From NCBI GenBank assembly GCA_004000625.1, contig SAUS01000021.1, positions 1 through 35,809 of the forward strand: a stretch of 35,809 nucleotides of DNA, written 5' to 3'. Of this stretch, positions 23,383 through 31,409 are shown in pieces. How positions within the stretch are numbered: the stretch's first letter is position 1; every line of letters starts with the position of its first letter. The position numbers were made by a program, and so were the translations under genes. The DNA is from Candidatus Cibiobacter qucibialis. GTDB taxonomy: Bacteria > Bacillota > Clostridia > Oscillospirales > Ruminococcaceae. Under the pieces are notes generated by a model, which was not told the DNA's origin, did no database searches, and worked only from the letters and a program-made list of their open reading frames with translations.

Positions 23383-24576
23383 TTAGGCAACGTTGTCGAT
23401 CTGGTTCTGCATCACAATGTCGTGCAGAATGTTGGTTTTCACGTAGTTTTCGCCGTAAGCGTTCACATAGCTGGTCATATCGGTGGAGCCAAAGTAGCGG
23501 GAGAACTCAGCGTTCAGAATGTCGGTATCGCATACAATGTTGTTCTTCTCCGCCAAAGCCTGCATGATCAGGATCTGCTTGATCATGTTCTGCTTGGAGC
23601 TTTCGCTGTTTTCCAGGTATTCATCCACACTGCTGTAACCGGCCTGGCTCAGCATGGCCTCCAGCGAAACGCCGCGCATCTGGGCGTACAGGTACGGCTG
23701 GTACAGCACGGTATTGGTGAAATACTGCTGCACATCTTCGGGCAGGGTATCGGTATTGACTTCAGCAGCATCGTACAGCTGGCCGTACAGCTCATTGGCT
23801 TCCTGATTGAACAGCAGGCTGTTGCTGACAAAAGTTTTCAGCTCAGCCACATTGTTCATGCCCATGGACTCGGCCAGGTTGCTGCTGACCCAATCATCAG
23901 TCAGGTCGGGGGTCACATCCTCGTTGATGTAGTTCAGCGTGGTGGCGAACACTGCGTCCTTGCCGGCCAGGTTGGTGGCCTGGTAGTCATCCGGGAAGGT
24001 GACATTCACATCAAAGGTTTCGCCGGGCATGTGGCCAACGATCTGATCCTCGAAGCCGTCAATAAAGGTGCCGCTGCCCAGGGTCAGATCATAATCGCTG
24101 CCGGTGCCGCCGTCAAAGGCAACGCCGTCAATGGAACCGGCAAAGTCAATGTTCACAGTGTCACCGTTTTCGGCGGCGCGGTTGGTGATCTCGTTGGTGG
24201 TCTTATAGTTGGAAAGAATGTTGTTGGAAATGTAATTGTCAATATCACTGTCGCTCACGGTGGTGGCATCGTCCGAAAGGGTAAAGCTCTCAGTATCCGG
24301 CAGCGTGACGTAATCCAGCGCGGTGATGCCTTTCAGGTAGCCGTTCTCGTCATAGGCATCACTGAAAGAAAAATCAGCCAGATAAGAATAATCATCGGCG
24401 GCGCTTTCTGCGGTAGCGTCGTCAGGAACAGTGCTTTCACTGGCAGCTTCGCTGGAAGCTGCGCTCTCGGCGGTTGCTTCGCTGGAGGATGCGCTGGAAC
24501 TGCAGGCAGTCAGGCCAAAAACCATGCCGCATGCCAGCAGGCTGGCAGCAGCGCGGGTCAGGTTGGTGTTTTTCAT
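23383..24576 (-). CDS. lipoprotein with FKBP-type prolyl isomerase domain (trigger-factor-like)
   Basis: 397 aa. Signal peptide with lipobox LTAC (Cys at about residue 25), then a Ser/Ala/Glu-rich spacer (about 26-70), so the protein should sit on the outer face of the membrane. The FKBP core runs through NGDTVNIDFAGSIDG, FDGGTGSDYDLTLGSGTFI and GHMPGETFDVNVTFPDDY (about 137-210). The helical C-terminal part (about 220-390) resembles the chaperone arms of trigger factor. It probably folds exported proteins, like PrsA does in other Firmicutes. ATG at 24574-24576 with AGGAGA upstream; the in-frame ATG at 24607-24609 lies before that site. No clear terminator was found after the stop. Confidence 0.9.
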   Translation of the reverse strand: MKNTNLTRAAASLLACGMVFGLTACSSSASSSEATAESAASSEAASESTVPDDATAESAADDYSYLADFSFSDAYDENGYLKGITALDYVTLPDTESFTLSDDATTVSDSDIDNYISNNILSNYKTTNEITNRAAENGDTVNIDFAGSIDGVAFDGGTGSDYDLTLGSGTFIDGFEDQIVGHMPGETFDVNVTFPDDYQATNLAGKDAVFATTLNYINEDVTPDLTDDWVSSNLAESMGMNNVAELKTFVSNSLLFNQEANELYGQLYDAAEVNTDTLPEDVQQYFTNTVLYQPYLYAQMRGVSLEAMLSQAGYSSVDEYLENSESSKQNMIKQILIMQALAEKNNIVCDTDILNAEFSRYFGSTDMTSYVNAYGENYVKTNILHDIVMQNQIDNVA

Positions 24577-24695
24577 GGGTTGTCTCCTGTCTTTTTTGAA
24601 AAAATACATCGCGTACCGCAGCAGGGAAAAATACCCCCGTCAAAAGCGGATACTTTTCTATTATACAGCTTTTTTGCAAAAAGTACAGTCCTGCA

Positions 24696-24754
24696 TTCAC
24701 AAAAGGGAAGCGGGTGTGTTATAATACCCGTGGCAGAGCACCCAATGCTCTGCC
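24696..24754 (+). promoter_or_regulatory. promoter and 5' hairpin of the DUF896 gene
   Basis: TTCACA (24696-24701), 18-nt spacer, perfect TATAAT (24720-24725). The transcript would begin with a perfect 8-bp hairpin, GGCAGAGC (24732-24739) and GCTCTGCC (24747-24754), which may shield the 5' end. The 3' half can alternatively pair with GGCAGA about 10 nt downstream. Confidence 0.7.
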
Positions 24755-24810
24755 ATGGGCGGCAGACCTGTTGCCCGGATATCCTTATATAAGGAAAGGA
24801 ACAGAACCCT

Positions 24811-25014
24811 ATGGAAAAAGAAAAAATCGCGCGCATCAATGCGCTGGCTCATAAAGCAAAAACTTCTGGCCTGACGGAAGCCGAACTGGCGGAGCGTGAC
24901 GCCCTGCGGCAGGAATACCTGGCCGATATCCGCGCATCCATGATTGACCAGCTGGAGCACACCACGGTGATTGAGCCGGACGGCACCCGCCGCAAGCTGC
25001 AGGTGCGCCACTGA
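24811..25014 (+). CDS. DUF896 family small cytosolic protein (YnzC-like)
   Basis: 67 aa. The sequence opens with KIARINALAHKAKTSGLTEAE (about residues 5-25) and continues with ERDALRQEYLADIRASM, the two-helix pattern of DUF896 (YnzC/YozC family), including the LTEAE turn and the RQEYL motif. Members are small helical cytosolic proteins of Firmicutes; no biochemical role is known to me. ATG at 24811-24813 with AAGGAAAGGA upstream. It has its own promoter and lies upstream of purA, which also has its own. Confidence 0.93.
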   Translation: MEKEKIARINALAHKAKTSGLTEAELAERDALRQEYLADIRASMIDQLEHTTVIEPDGTRRKLQVRH

Positions 25015-25061
25015 TCCCCTGTTCAAAGTGGCGGCCCGGCTGGCGCGGGGCTGTGTGATTT

Positions 25062-25151
25062 GCACAAAATTGTGCCGGGGTATTGGAATTTGCAAGCGGG
25101 TTTGCTATAATATAGCTGGCGGCGAATCCCGGCTACAAGAAATCAGCCAGC
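25062..25151 (+). promoter_or_regulatory. purA promoter, upstream palindrome and leader stem
   Basis: TTGGAA (25083-25088), 17-nt spacer, TATAAT (25106-25111). Upstream lies GCACAA (25062-25067) inverted as TTGTGC (25070-25075), a possible operator. In the leader GCTGGC (25115-25120) can pair with GCCAGC (25146-25151). No known purine riboswitch pattern was seen. Confidence 0.7.
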
Positions 25152-25208
25152 CACCCGGCAGGCTGAACGGAAAAGGCTGTACATTTTGCCAAAGCGAGGT
25201 TATTTTTC

Positions 25209-26501
25209 ATGCTTACTGCAATTACCGGTATCAACTGGGGCGACGAGGGCAAGGGCCGTATGGTGGACCTGCTCTGCCGCGATTATGACATCGTTGCCCG
25301 TTACCAGGGCGGCGACAACGCCGGCCACACCGTCAAAAACGAGTGCGGCAAGTTCGTACTGAACCTGGTGCCCTCCGGCATCCTGCACCCCAGCATTGTC
25401 TGTGTTATGGGCGGCGGTATGGTCATTGACCCGGAACATCTCGAAAAAGAGATCGCCGCCCTGCGCGAACAGGGTGTTAAGATTACCCCGGACAACCTGA
25501 AAATTTCTGACCGTGCTACCATCACCATGCCGTTCCATGTGGAGCAGGATGGCCTGGAGGAGGCCCGCCTTGCCAAAACGGGCGCACAGTTTGGTTCCAC
25601 CAAGCGCGGCATTGCTTACACCTATGGTGATAAGTACATGAAGAAAACCCTGCGCATGGGCGATTTGGTCCACATGGATGCCAGTGTGCGCAAGCGCCTG
25701 GAAACCCTGGTGGAATCCAAGAACCTGACCATGGTCAACATTTATAACCAGAAGCCTGTCAGCGTGGACGATATGTGGAACTGGTGCAAGCACTTCCAGG
25801 AAGTGTTCAGCGCTTACATCTGCGATGTCGGCCAGTACCTGGCAGATGCTGACGATGCCGGCAAGAAGATCATGTTTGAGGCCCAGCTGGGAGCCCTGCG
25901 TGATATCGACTACGGCATTTATCCCTACACCACTTCCTCCAACACCATCGGCGCTTATGCACCCATCGGCGCTGGCATCCCCGGCCGCAAGCTGAACAAG
26001 TCCATCGGTATCATGAAGGCTTATTCTTCCTGCGTGGGTGACGGCCCCTTTACCACCGAGCTGGCTATGACCGAGGAAGAAAAGCACCTGCTGCGTGAAG
26101 CCGGCCATGAATACGGCGCTGCCACCGGCCGCCCGCGCCGCGTTGGCCCGTTTGATGTGGTTGCTTCCCGTTACGGCGTTCAGTGCCAGGGCTGTGACGA
26201 GCTGGCCCTGACCCTGTTTGACGTTCTGGATTATATGGAAGAAGTTCCCGTTGTTGCCCAGTACAAGCTGGCTGACGGCACTGTGACCGACCGCTTCCCG
26301 ACCGGCAAGACTTTGGACGATGCACAGCCGGTTGTCGTCAAGCTGCCGGGCTGGCACTGCGATATCACCTCCGTGCGCAAGTACGAGGACCTGCCGGAAG
26401 CTGCCCGCGGCTATGTGGAATATCTGGAAAAGGCCGTTGGCTGCAAGATCAAGTATATCTCCGTTGGCCCGGAGCGCGATGCCTGCATCATTCGTGACTG
26501 A
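25209..26501 (+). CDS. purA: adenylosuccinate synthase
   Basis: 430 aa, normal length. It joins IMP and aspartate using GTP, the first step from IMP to AMP. The P-loop WGDEGKGRMVD (about residues 10-20, active Asp and Lys), the IMP-site QGGDNAGHTV (His at about 41), GSTKRGI (about 129-135), and GPERD near the C-terminus are all as in the family. ATG at 25209-25211 with GCGAGG about 11 nt upstream. It is monocistronic between its own promoter and a strong terminator. Confidence 0.97.
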   Translation: MLTAITGINWGDEGKGRMVDLLCRDYDIVARYQGGDNAGHTVKNECGKFVLNLVPSGILHPSIVCVMGGGMVIDPEHLEKEIAALREQGVKITPDNLKISDRATITMPFHVEQDGLEEARLAKTGAQFGSTKRGIAYTYGDKYMKKTLRMGDLVHMDASVRKRLETLVESKNLTMVNIYNQKPVSVDDMWNWCKHFQEVFSAYICDVGQYLADADDAGKKIMFEAQLGALRDIDYGIYPYTTSSNTIGAYAPIGAGIPGRKLNKSIGIMKAYSSCVGDGPFTTELAMTEEEKHLLREAGHEYGAATGRPRRVGPFDVVASRYGVQCQGCDELALTLFDVLDYMEEVPVVAQYKLADGTVTDRFPTGKTLDDAQPVVVKLPGWHCDITSVRKYEDLPEAARGYVEYLEKAVGCKIKYISVGPERDACIIRD

Positions 26502-26548
26502 TCTGCATAAGATGGTCAGCAGGAACGCTGCTTGAACCTGAAATGATA

Positions 26549-26579
26549 AATGGCGGACCCCCATCGGTCCGCCATTTTT
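26549..26579 (+). terminator. intrinsic terminator of purA
   Basis: Perfect 11-bp stem AATGGCGGACC / GGTCCGCCATT with a 6-nt loop, ending in TTTTT. Confidence 0.95.
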
Positions 26580-26676
26580 GTAAATTATCTGTCTGTGGGT
26601 TTTGTCGGATACAACGCCCCAGCAGGAAACTTCAATTCCGAATATCCATATCTGTAGGGGAAGGGAAGAGCAATTC

Positions 26677-27867
26677 TTGACAAAACTTCTGATCAGACTT
26701 TTTATCCGTGATCCGGCCAATATCCAGGACCGCACCGTGCGCACTGCTTACGGCAACCTGGCCTGCATGGTGGGGATTGTGTGCAATGTGCTGCTGTTTG
26801 CGGGCAAGTTTACGGTGGGCACCCTGTTTGGCAGTATGGCCATTGCGGCGGACGCATTGAACAACCTGTCCGATGCAAGCTCCAACGTGGTCAGCCTGGT
26901 GGGCTTCCGCCTGGGGTCAAAACCTGCCGATGATGAGCACCCTTACGGCCATGCACGGTACGAATACCTGGCGGGGCTGGCGGTTTCGGTCATGATACTG
27001 GTCATCGGCATTGAGCTGCTGAAAGAAAGCTTCCTCAAGGTGCTGCACCCCACGCCGGTCACCCTTAGTGCGCTGACCATAGCGGTGCTGGTGGTGTCCA
27101 TCCTGGTCAAACTGTGGATGAGCAGCTTCAACCGCAGCGTTGGCAGCCGCATCAAGTCCGAAACGCTCATGGCCACTGCGGCGGATGCCCGCAACGATGT
27201 GGTCACCACTGCCGCGGTTCTGGCCGCTACCATTCTGGCTCACCTGACTGGCATTGACCGCATTGATGGCCTGATGGGTGTTGGCGTGGCGCTGTTTATC
27301 CTGTGGAGCGGCGTCGGCCTGGTGCGGGATACCATCAGCCCGCTGCTGGGTGCGGCCCCTGACCCGGAACTGATCGATTACATTGAGAAAAAAGCCCTGA
27401 GTTACCCTGGTGTGCTGGGCATCCATGATTTGATGGTGCATGATTACGGGCCTGGCAGCAAGCTGGTCAGCTTCCATATTGAGCTTTCCGCCGACAGTGA
27501 TGTGATGAAAAGCCATGACCTGATCGACTCTATCGAGCGGGATTTTCAGGTGCACGACCATCTGCTGGTCACGATCCACTTTGACCCCGTGGTGACGGAT
27601 GACCCGCATATCAACGAACTGCGGAAATTCTTGAAAGAACAGCTGGCTGAAATTGCGCCGGAAGCGGATATCCACGACCTGCGCATTGTACCCGGCCCCA
27701 CCCATACCAATGTGATTTTTGATTGTGCCGTTCCCGCAGACTGGCTGGCCGCCAAGGACCACCGCGCCAACAAAATCCCGGCTGCTTTGCGCAAAGCGGT
27801 ATCGGACCGTTGGCCGGACCATTTCTGCGTGATCCAGCTGGAACCGATTTATGCAAAACTGAAATAA
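26677..27867 (+). CDS. cation diffusion facilitator (CDF) family exporter
   Basis: 396 aa. Six membrane segments with the CDF metal sites: DALNNLSDASSN in the second (Asp and Asp) and ATAADARNDVVTT in the fifth, plus HPYGHARYEYLAGL between segments 2 and 3. The cytosolic C-terminal domain contains several His/Asp and is longer than in basic CDFs (about 170 residues). It exports Zn, Fe, Co or Mn. Start: TTG at 26677 with AAGGGAAG upstream gives the typical MTKLLIRLFI start; the in-frame TTG at 26602 has no ribosome site. I found no convincing promoter between the purA terminator and the gene. Confidence 0.9.
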   Translation: MTKLLIRLFIRDPANIQDRTVRTAYGNLACMVGIVCNVLLFAGKFTVGTLFGSMAIAADALNNLSDASSNVVSLVGFRLGSKPADDEHPYGHARYEYLAGLAVSVMILVIGIELLKESFLKVLHPTPVTLSALTIAVLVVSILVKLWMSSFNRSVGSRIKSETLMATAADARNDVVTTAAVLAATILAHLTGIDRIDGLMGVGVALFILWSGVGLVRDTISPLLGAAPDPELIDYIEKKALSYPGVLGIHDLMVHDYGPGSKLVSFHIELSADSDVMKSHDLIDSIERDFQVHDHLLVTIHFDPVVTDDPHINELRKFLKEQLAEIAPEADIHDLRIVPGPTHTNVIFDCAVPADWLAAKDHRANKIPAALRKAVSDRWPDHFCVIQLEPIYAKLK

Positions 27868-27874
27868 AAACAAA

Positions 27875-28046
27875 GGCAACACCGCACAATTCCCGCCTTG
27901 CGGCTTAAGCACCGCTCCGGCAGCTGCGGCACGGCATCTGCGTTGCCAAAATGCTCGATAAGACATCCAGTATTATCTGCGCTTTTGGCTTGGCATCTGC
28001 CGCACCTCGCTCGCCGTATCGGCACTTAGAATTATGCGGTATTGCC
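27875..28046 (+). mobile_element. MITE copy 5, complete, 172 bp, upstream of malic enzyme
   Basis: Same length and ends as 6423-6594, flanked by the duplication CAAA (27871-27874 and 28047-28050). It fills the gap between the CDF gene and the malic enzyme gene, so the promoter of the malic enzyme operon must lie in the element or upstream of the insertion. Confidence 0.95.
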
Positions 28047-28085
28047 CAAAATCAATACAGGAATACGAACAAAGGAGCAACTACC

Positions 28086-29261
28086 ATGGATTACAATGCC
28101 GCCGCACTTGAAATGCACGCAAAATACCCCGGCAAGCTGACGGTCAACAGCCTGTTTGAAGTCAAGGACCGTGACGCCTTGTCCACTGCCTACACCCCCG
28201 GCGTTGCGGAGCCCTGCCGCCAGATCAAGGCGAACCCGGACGATGTGTATAAATACACCTTCAAGGGCCGCACCGTGGCAGTTGTCACAAACGGTACCGC
28301 TGTGCTGGGCCTGGGCAACATCGGCCCCGAAGCTGGTCTGCCGGTCATGGAAGGCAAGTGCGTTCTGTTTAAGGAGTTCGGCGGTGTCGATGCGTTCCCC
28401 ATCTGCCTGAATGCTTCCACCCGCGAGGAAGTTATTGCCGCTGTCAAGGCCATCGCTCCGACTTTTGGCGGCATCAACCTGGAGGATATCCGCAGCCCGG
28501 AGTGCTTTGATATTGAAGCGGAGTTGGAGCGCGACCTGGATATCCCTGTATTCCATGACGACCAGCACGGCACCGCGATTATCGTGCTGGCCGGCGTGCT
28601 CAACGCCCTCAAGGTTGTTGGCAAGCGGCTGGAAGATGTCAAGATCGTGCAGAACGGCCCCGGCGCTGCCGGTACGGCCATCATCAAGATGCTGCAGGTT
28701 GCCGGTGCCAAAAACATTGTTGCTGTGGATGAACACGGTATCCTGTACCCCGGCCGCCCGGCGGGCCTTGCCGACCATAAGGAATGGCTGGCAACCGTGA
28801 CCAACCCCGAACGCCTGACTGGCACCCTGGCCGATGCCGTGCGCGGTGCAGATGTCTTTATCGGCACCTCCGTTGCCGGTGCGCTGACCACCGAGATGGC
28901 CGCCACCATGGCACCGGATGCCATTGTGTTCGCCATGGCCAACCCCAACCCGGAGATCATGCCCGATGCCGCCAAGGCAGCCGGTGTGCGGGTCATCGGC
29001 ACCGGCCGCAGCGATTTCCCCAACCAGGTCAACAATGTTCTGGCGTTCCCCGGCATCTTCAAGGGCGCACTTTCCGTCCGCGCACGGGACATCAACCCCC
29101 AGATGAAGATGGCCGCCGCGAAGGCCATCGCCGGCCTGATCCCGGAGGACGAGCTGAACGAGGAAAACATTCTGCCCAAGGCCTTTGACCCGCGTGTGGC
29201 ACCGGCTGTGGCTGACGCTGTGGCGCAAGCTGCACGGGAAAGCGGCGTGGCGCGGGTATGA
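28086..29261 (+). CDS. NAD(P)-dependent malic enzyme (decarboxylating)
   Basis: 391 aa, the short bacterial form. It interconverts malate with pyruvate and CO2. Visible: the N-terminal YTPGVAEPC (about residues 37-45), TNGTAVLGLGNIGPEAGLPVMEGK (about 67-90), the metal and substrate site VFHDDQHGTAI (about 155-165), the dinucleotide-binding NGPGAAGTAI (about 188-197), and the NPNPE loop. ATG at 28086-28088 with AAAGGAG 8 nt upstream. The reading frame stays open into the MITE, which would add about 45 residues; no ribosome site supports that. The stop overlaps the fumarase alpha ATG by 4 bp (ATGA). Confidence 0.96.
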   Translation: MDYNAAALEMHAKYPGKLTVNSLFEVKDRDALSTAYTPGVAEPCRQIKANPDDVYKYTFKGRTVAVVTNGTAVLGLGNIGPEAGLPVMEGKCVLFKEFGGVDAFPICLNASTREEVIAAVKAIAPTFGGINLEDIRSPECFDIEAELERDLDIPVFHDDQHGTAIIVLAGVLNALKVVGKRLEDVKIVQNGPGAAGTAIIKMLQVAGAKNIVAVDEHGILYPGRPAGLADHKEWLATVTNPERLTGTLADAVRGADVFIGTSVAGALTTEMAATMAPDAIVFAMANPNPEIMPDAAKAAGVRVIGTGRSDFPNQVNNVLAFPGIFKGALSVRARDINPQMKMAAAKAIAGLIPEDELNEENILPKAFDPRVAPAVADAVAQAARESGVARV

Positions 29262-30103
29262 GCATCCGGGAAGTAAACGCCATCGCCATTACCGATGCGG
29301 TGGAAGAACTGTGCATCCGTGCCAACACCCAGCTGCCGCCGGATGTGAAGCAGGCGCTGGATAACGCCCATGCCGCCGAACCCTGGCCGCTGGCTCGCCA
29401 GACGCTGGAACTGCTGCAGCAAAACCTTTGTGTTGCTGCAGAAAAAGACCTGCCGATCTGCCAGGATACCGGCATGGCCTGCGTGTTCATTGAGCTTGGC
29501 CAGGATGTGCATATCAACGGCAATCTGGACGAAGCTGTGAACGAGGGCGTGCGCCGCGGGTATGAGAAAGCCTACCTGCGCAAGTCCATCACCGCGGACC
29601 CCTTGCAGCGCGTGAACACGGGGGATAACACCCCGGCGTTTTTAACGGTACATCTTGTGCCGGGGGATGTCTGCAAAATTACCGTAGCCCCCAAGGGCGC
29701 AGGCAGCGAGAATATGAGCCGCCTGACCATGCTCAAACCTGCCGATGGCGTGCAGGGCGTAAAAGACTTTGTGATGGAAACCGTCAAGCAGGCGGGGGCC
29801 AACCCCTGCCCGCCCATTGTGCTGGGCATTGGTATTGGCGGCAGCTTTGATAAATGCGCAGCTCTGGCCAAAAAGGCACTGCTGCGCCCGCTGGACCAGC
29901 CCAACGCGGACCCCTATTATGCCGCGCTGGAAAAAGAGCTGTTGGATGCCATCAATGCAACCGGCTTTGGCCCGCAGGGCTTTGGCGGTGCAACCACCTG
30001 CCTGGGCGTCTGCATTGAACAGCTGCCCACCCATGTGGCCTGCCTGCCGGTGGCAGTCAACGTAAGCTGCCACGTTACCCGCCGCGCCAGCGCTGAGGTG
30101 TAA
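29258..30103 (+). CDS. class I (Fe-S) fumarate hydratase, alpha subunit
   Basis: 281 aa, the N-terminal half of class I fumarases as a separate subunit. Conserved Cys in PICQDTGMACVF (about residues 67-78), GSFDKCAALAKKALLRP (about 190-206) and TTCLGVCIEQLPTHVACLP supply the 4Fe-4S cluster. With the beta subunit it interconverts fumarate and malate; the cluster makes it oxygen-sensitive, fitting an anaerobe. L-tartrate dehydratase is a close alternative, but the malic enzyme next door favours fumarase. ATG overlaps the malic enzyme stop. Confidence 0.93.
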   Translation: MSIREVNAIAITDAVEELCIRANTQLPPDVKQALDNAHAAEPWPLARQTLELLQQNLCVAAEKDLPICQDTGMACVFIELGQDVHINGNLDEAVNEGVRRGYEKAYLRKSITADPLQRVNTGDNTPAFLTVHLVPGDVCKITVAPKGAGSENMSRLTMLKPADGVQGVKDFVMETVKQAGANPCPPIVLGIGIGGSFDKCAALAKKALLRPLDQPNADPYYAALEKELLDAINATGFGPQGFGGATTCLGVCIEQLPTHVACLPVAVNVSCHVTRRASAEV

Positions 30104-30127
30104 GGACTTTTTACGGGCATTGTTGTC

Positions 30128-30290
30128 CCTTCTTTGAAAAGAAGGAAGCAGAAACTTTGAACAATATAGGAATAAACGGTGGAAAAAAACGGCGAAACAA
30201 TGAAATGTGGGCAGCATCAACTGCGAAATGCGATGTGAGCTAAGCCACCAAAACCCAAAACAGGGGAAACAGCATCATAACATGCTGCCC
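30128..30290 (+). other. structured spacer between fumarase alpha and the small ORF
   Basis: The spacer after fumarase alpha (30104-30326) holds CCTTCTT-TGAA-AAGAAGG (30128-30145), a perfect hairpin with a tetraloop, and an exact 9-bp inverted repeat GGGCAGCAT (30209-30217) / ATGCTGCCC (30282-30290). There is no T-run, so this is not a plain terminator; processing or differential stability of the two fumarase messages is possible. No promoter is convincing. Confidence 0.45.
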
Positions 30291-30326
30291 CAAAGCAAGA
30301 CACAAATTTTTAAGGAAGAGATCAAA

Positions 30327-30545
30327 TTGGCAAACAAACCGCAAATTGATATCCCACTGGGGGAATCGGCTCAGCATAAACCGGGCAGTAAAATCGATAT
30401 CTCCTTGGATGACGACCAGCCGCCCAAGCTGCAGCCGGACCCGGCACCGGGGCAGATTTTGCAAACTGAAATGGAAATTGTAAACCGCCACCATGAGGAA
30501 GTCAGGGAGCAGCACCGCCGCGCGCGCGTGCAGCAGGAAGGGTGA
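30327..30545 (+). CDS. small acidic protein of unknown function inside the fumarase operon
   Basis: 72 aa from a TTG at 30327-30329 with AAGGAAGAG upstream (30312-30320). I do not recognise a family. The first half is polar with two related pieces, PQIDIPLG and SKIDISLDDD; the middle is Pro-rich; the end is a charged helix (EIVNRHHEEVREQHRRARVQ). No membrane segment or signal. It lies between the two fumarase subunits, and its last codons contain the ribosome site of the beta subunit, 7 nt away, so the two are probably coupled. The frame stays open upstream to 30207, but no ribosome site supports a longer start. Confidence 0.72.
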   Translation: MANKPQIDIPLGESAQHKPGSKIDISLDDDQPPKLQPDPAPGQILQTEMEIVNRHHEEVREQHRRARVQQEG

Positions 30546-30552
30546 TTTTTAT

Positions 30553-31110
30553 ATGCAGGTACGTTTAACAACGCCGCTTACACGGCAGGAGCTTGCCCCG
30601 CTGCACGCGGGGGATACCGTACTGCTGACCGGCACCGTATATACCGCCCGCGATGCCGCCCACGCCCGTATGAACGAAGCGCTGGACCGTGGGGAACCGC
30701 TGCCGTTCGATATCAAAGGCGCGGCCATCTATTATGTCGGCCCCACACCGGAGCGCCCCGGCTGTGCCATTGGTGCGGCGGGTCCCACGACATCCGGCCG
30801 CATGGATAAGTTTACCCCGCGCCTGCTGGACCTGGGCCTTGCCTGTATGATCGGCAAGGGCAAGCGGGATGAAGCCGTAAAGGCCGCCGTTGTGCGCAAC
30901 GGTGCTGTGTACCTGGCAGCCATTGGCGGGGCAGGTGCCCTGATGGCTGGCAGCGTAAAAAGCTGCGAGATCATCGCTTGGCCGGACCTTGGGTGCGAGG
31001 CTGTCCGCCGCCTGGAAGTGGTGGATATGCCCCTTACCGTTCTGCTGGATGCCCATGGCGGCGACCTGTACCAGTCCGGCCCGCAGGCATACCTGCAAAG
31101 CCTGACCTGA
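30553..31110 (+). CDS. class I (Fe-S) fumarate hydratase, beta subunit
   Basis: 185 aa, matching the C-terminal half of class I fumarases. The family motif GPTTSGRMDKFTPRLLDLGL (about residues 79-98) is intact, followed by MIGKGKR and the AAIGGAGALMA loop. It completes the active site with the alpha subunit. The start is ATG at 30553-30555; GGAAGGG lies about 12 nt upstream, slightly far, and coupling to the small ORF may help. It is unusual that the two subunit genes are 450 bp apart rather than adjacent. Confidence 0.93.
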   Translation: MQVRLTTPLTRQELAPLHAGDTVLLTGTVYTARDAAHARMNEALDRGEPLPFDIKGAAIYYVGPTPERPGCAIGAAGPTTSGRMDKFTPRLLDLGLACMIGKGKRDEAVKAAVVRNGAVYLAAIGGAGALMAGSVKSCEIIAWPDLGCEAVRRLEVVDMPLTVLLDAHGGDLYQSGPQAYLQSLT

Positions 31111-31141
31111 TACGAAACCTAATATGACCCGTCTGCCTGCA

Positions 31142-31170
31142 TTGACAAAAAGCGTGATACCTGCTAAAAT
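31142..31170 (+). promoter_or_regulatory. promoter of tRNA-Leu
   Basis: Perfect TTGACA (31142-31147), 17-nt spacer, TAAAAT (31165-31170), 15 nt before the tRNA. Confidence 0.85.
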
Positions 31171-31185
31171 ACAAAGGTATTTTGA

Positions 31186-31266
31186 GCGGATATGGCGGAA
31201 TTGGCAGACGCGCTGGTTTTAGGGTCCAGTGTCTACGACGTGCAGGTTCAAGTCCTGTTATCCGCA
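31186..31266 (+). tRNA. tRNA-Leu (anticodon UAG)
   Basis: Acceptor strands GCGGATA (31186-31192) and TATCCGC (31259-31265) pair fully; the discriminator is A. The anticodon loop TTTAGGG reads UAG, flanked by CTGG/CCAG. A variable arm with GTC/GAC and the T-loop GGTTCAAGTCC make it a class II leucine tRNA of 81 nt. The CCA end is not encoded. Confidence 0.95.
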
Positions 31267-31275
31267 CTGAATAAT

Positions 31276-31320
31276 AAAAATCCGAACCTTTTCTCGACAG
31301 GGGAGAGGGTTCGGATTTTT
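31276..31320 (+). terminator. intrinsic terminator of tRNA-Leu
   Basis: AAAAATCCGAACC (31276-31288) and GGTTCGGATTTTT (31308-31320) pair fully, with further pairing inside and a terminal T-run. Confidence 0.93.
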
Positions 31321-31356
31321 GGTTTTCTTCAACAATCAAAAATGAAGATACAAATG

Positions 31357-31398
31357 AGTGCTGCATCTCGATTTTTTTCTCGGGACGCGGCACTTTTT
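31357..31398. terminator. possible terminator downstream of the NifX-like gene
   Basis: A 15-nt stem with one mismatch and two wobble pairs (31357-31371 with 31380-31394) and a T-rich loop, followed by TTTT on the plus strand. It lies at the 3' end of the minus-strand NifX-like gene, but its T-run serves the plus strand better, so direction is unclear. Confidence 0.45.
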
Positions 31399-31409
31399 AA
31401 CTCTTTTGG

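Noticed and set aside
24782..24795. Palindrome TCCTTATATAAGGA before the DUF896 gene as a hairpin
   Set aside because: It has no loop and includes the ribosome site; a stable RNA hairpin is not possible, and chance plus the AAGGA site explains it.
25112..25208. Purine riboswitch in front of purA
   Set aside because: Leader is about 90 nt and has one stem, but none of the conserved loop or junction bases of the guanine/adenine class were found.
25200..26744. 514-codon minus-strand frame opposite purA
   Set aside because: Antisense to an unmistakable adenylosuccinate synthase; shadow frame.
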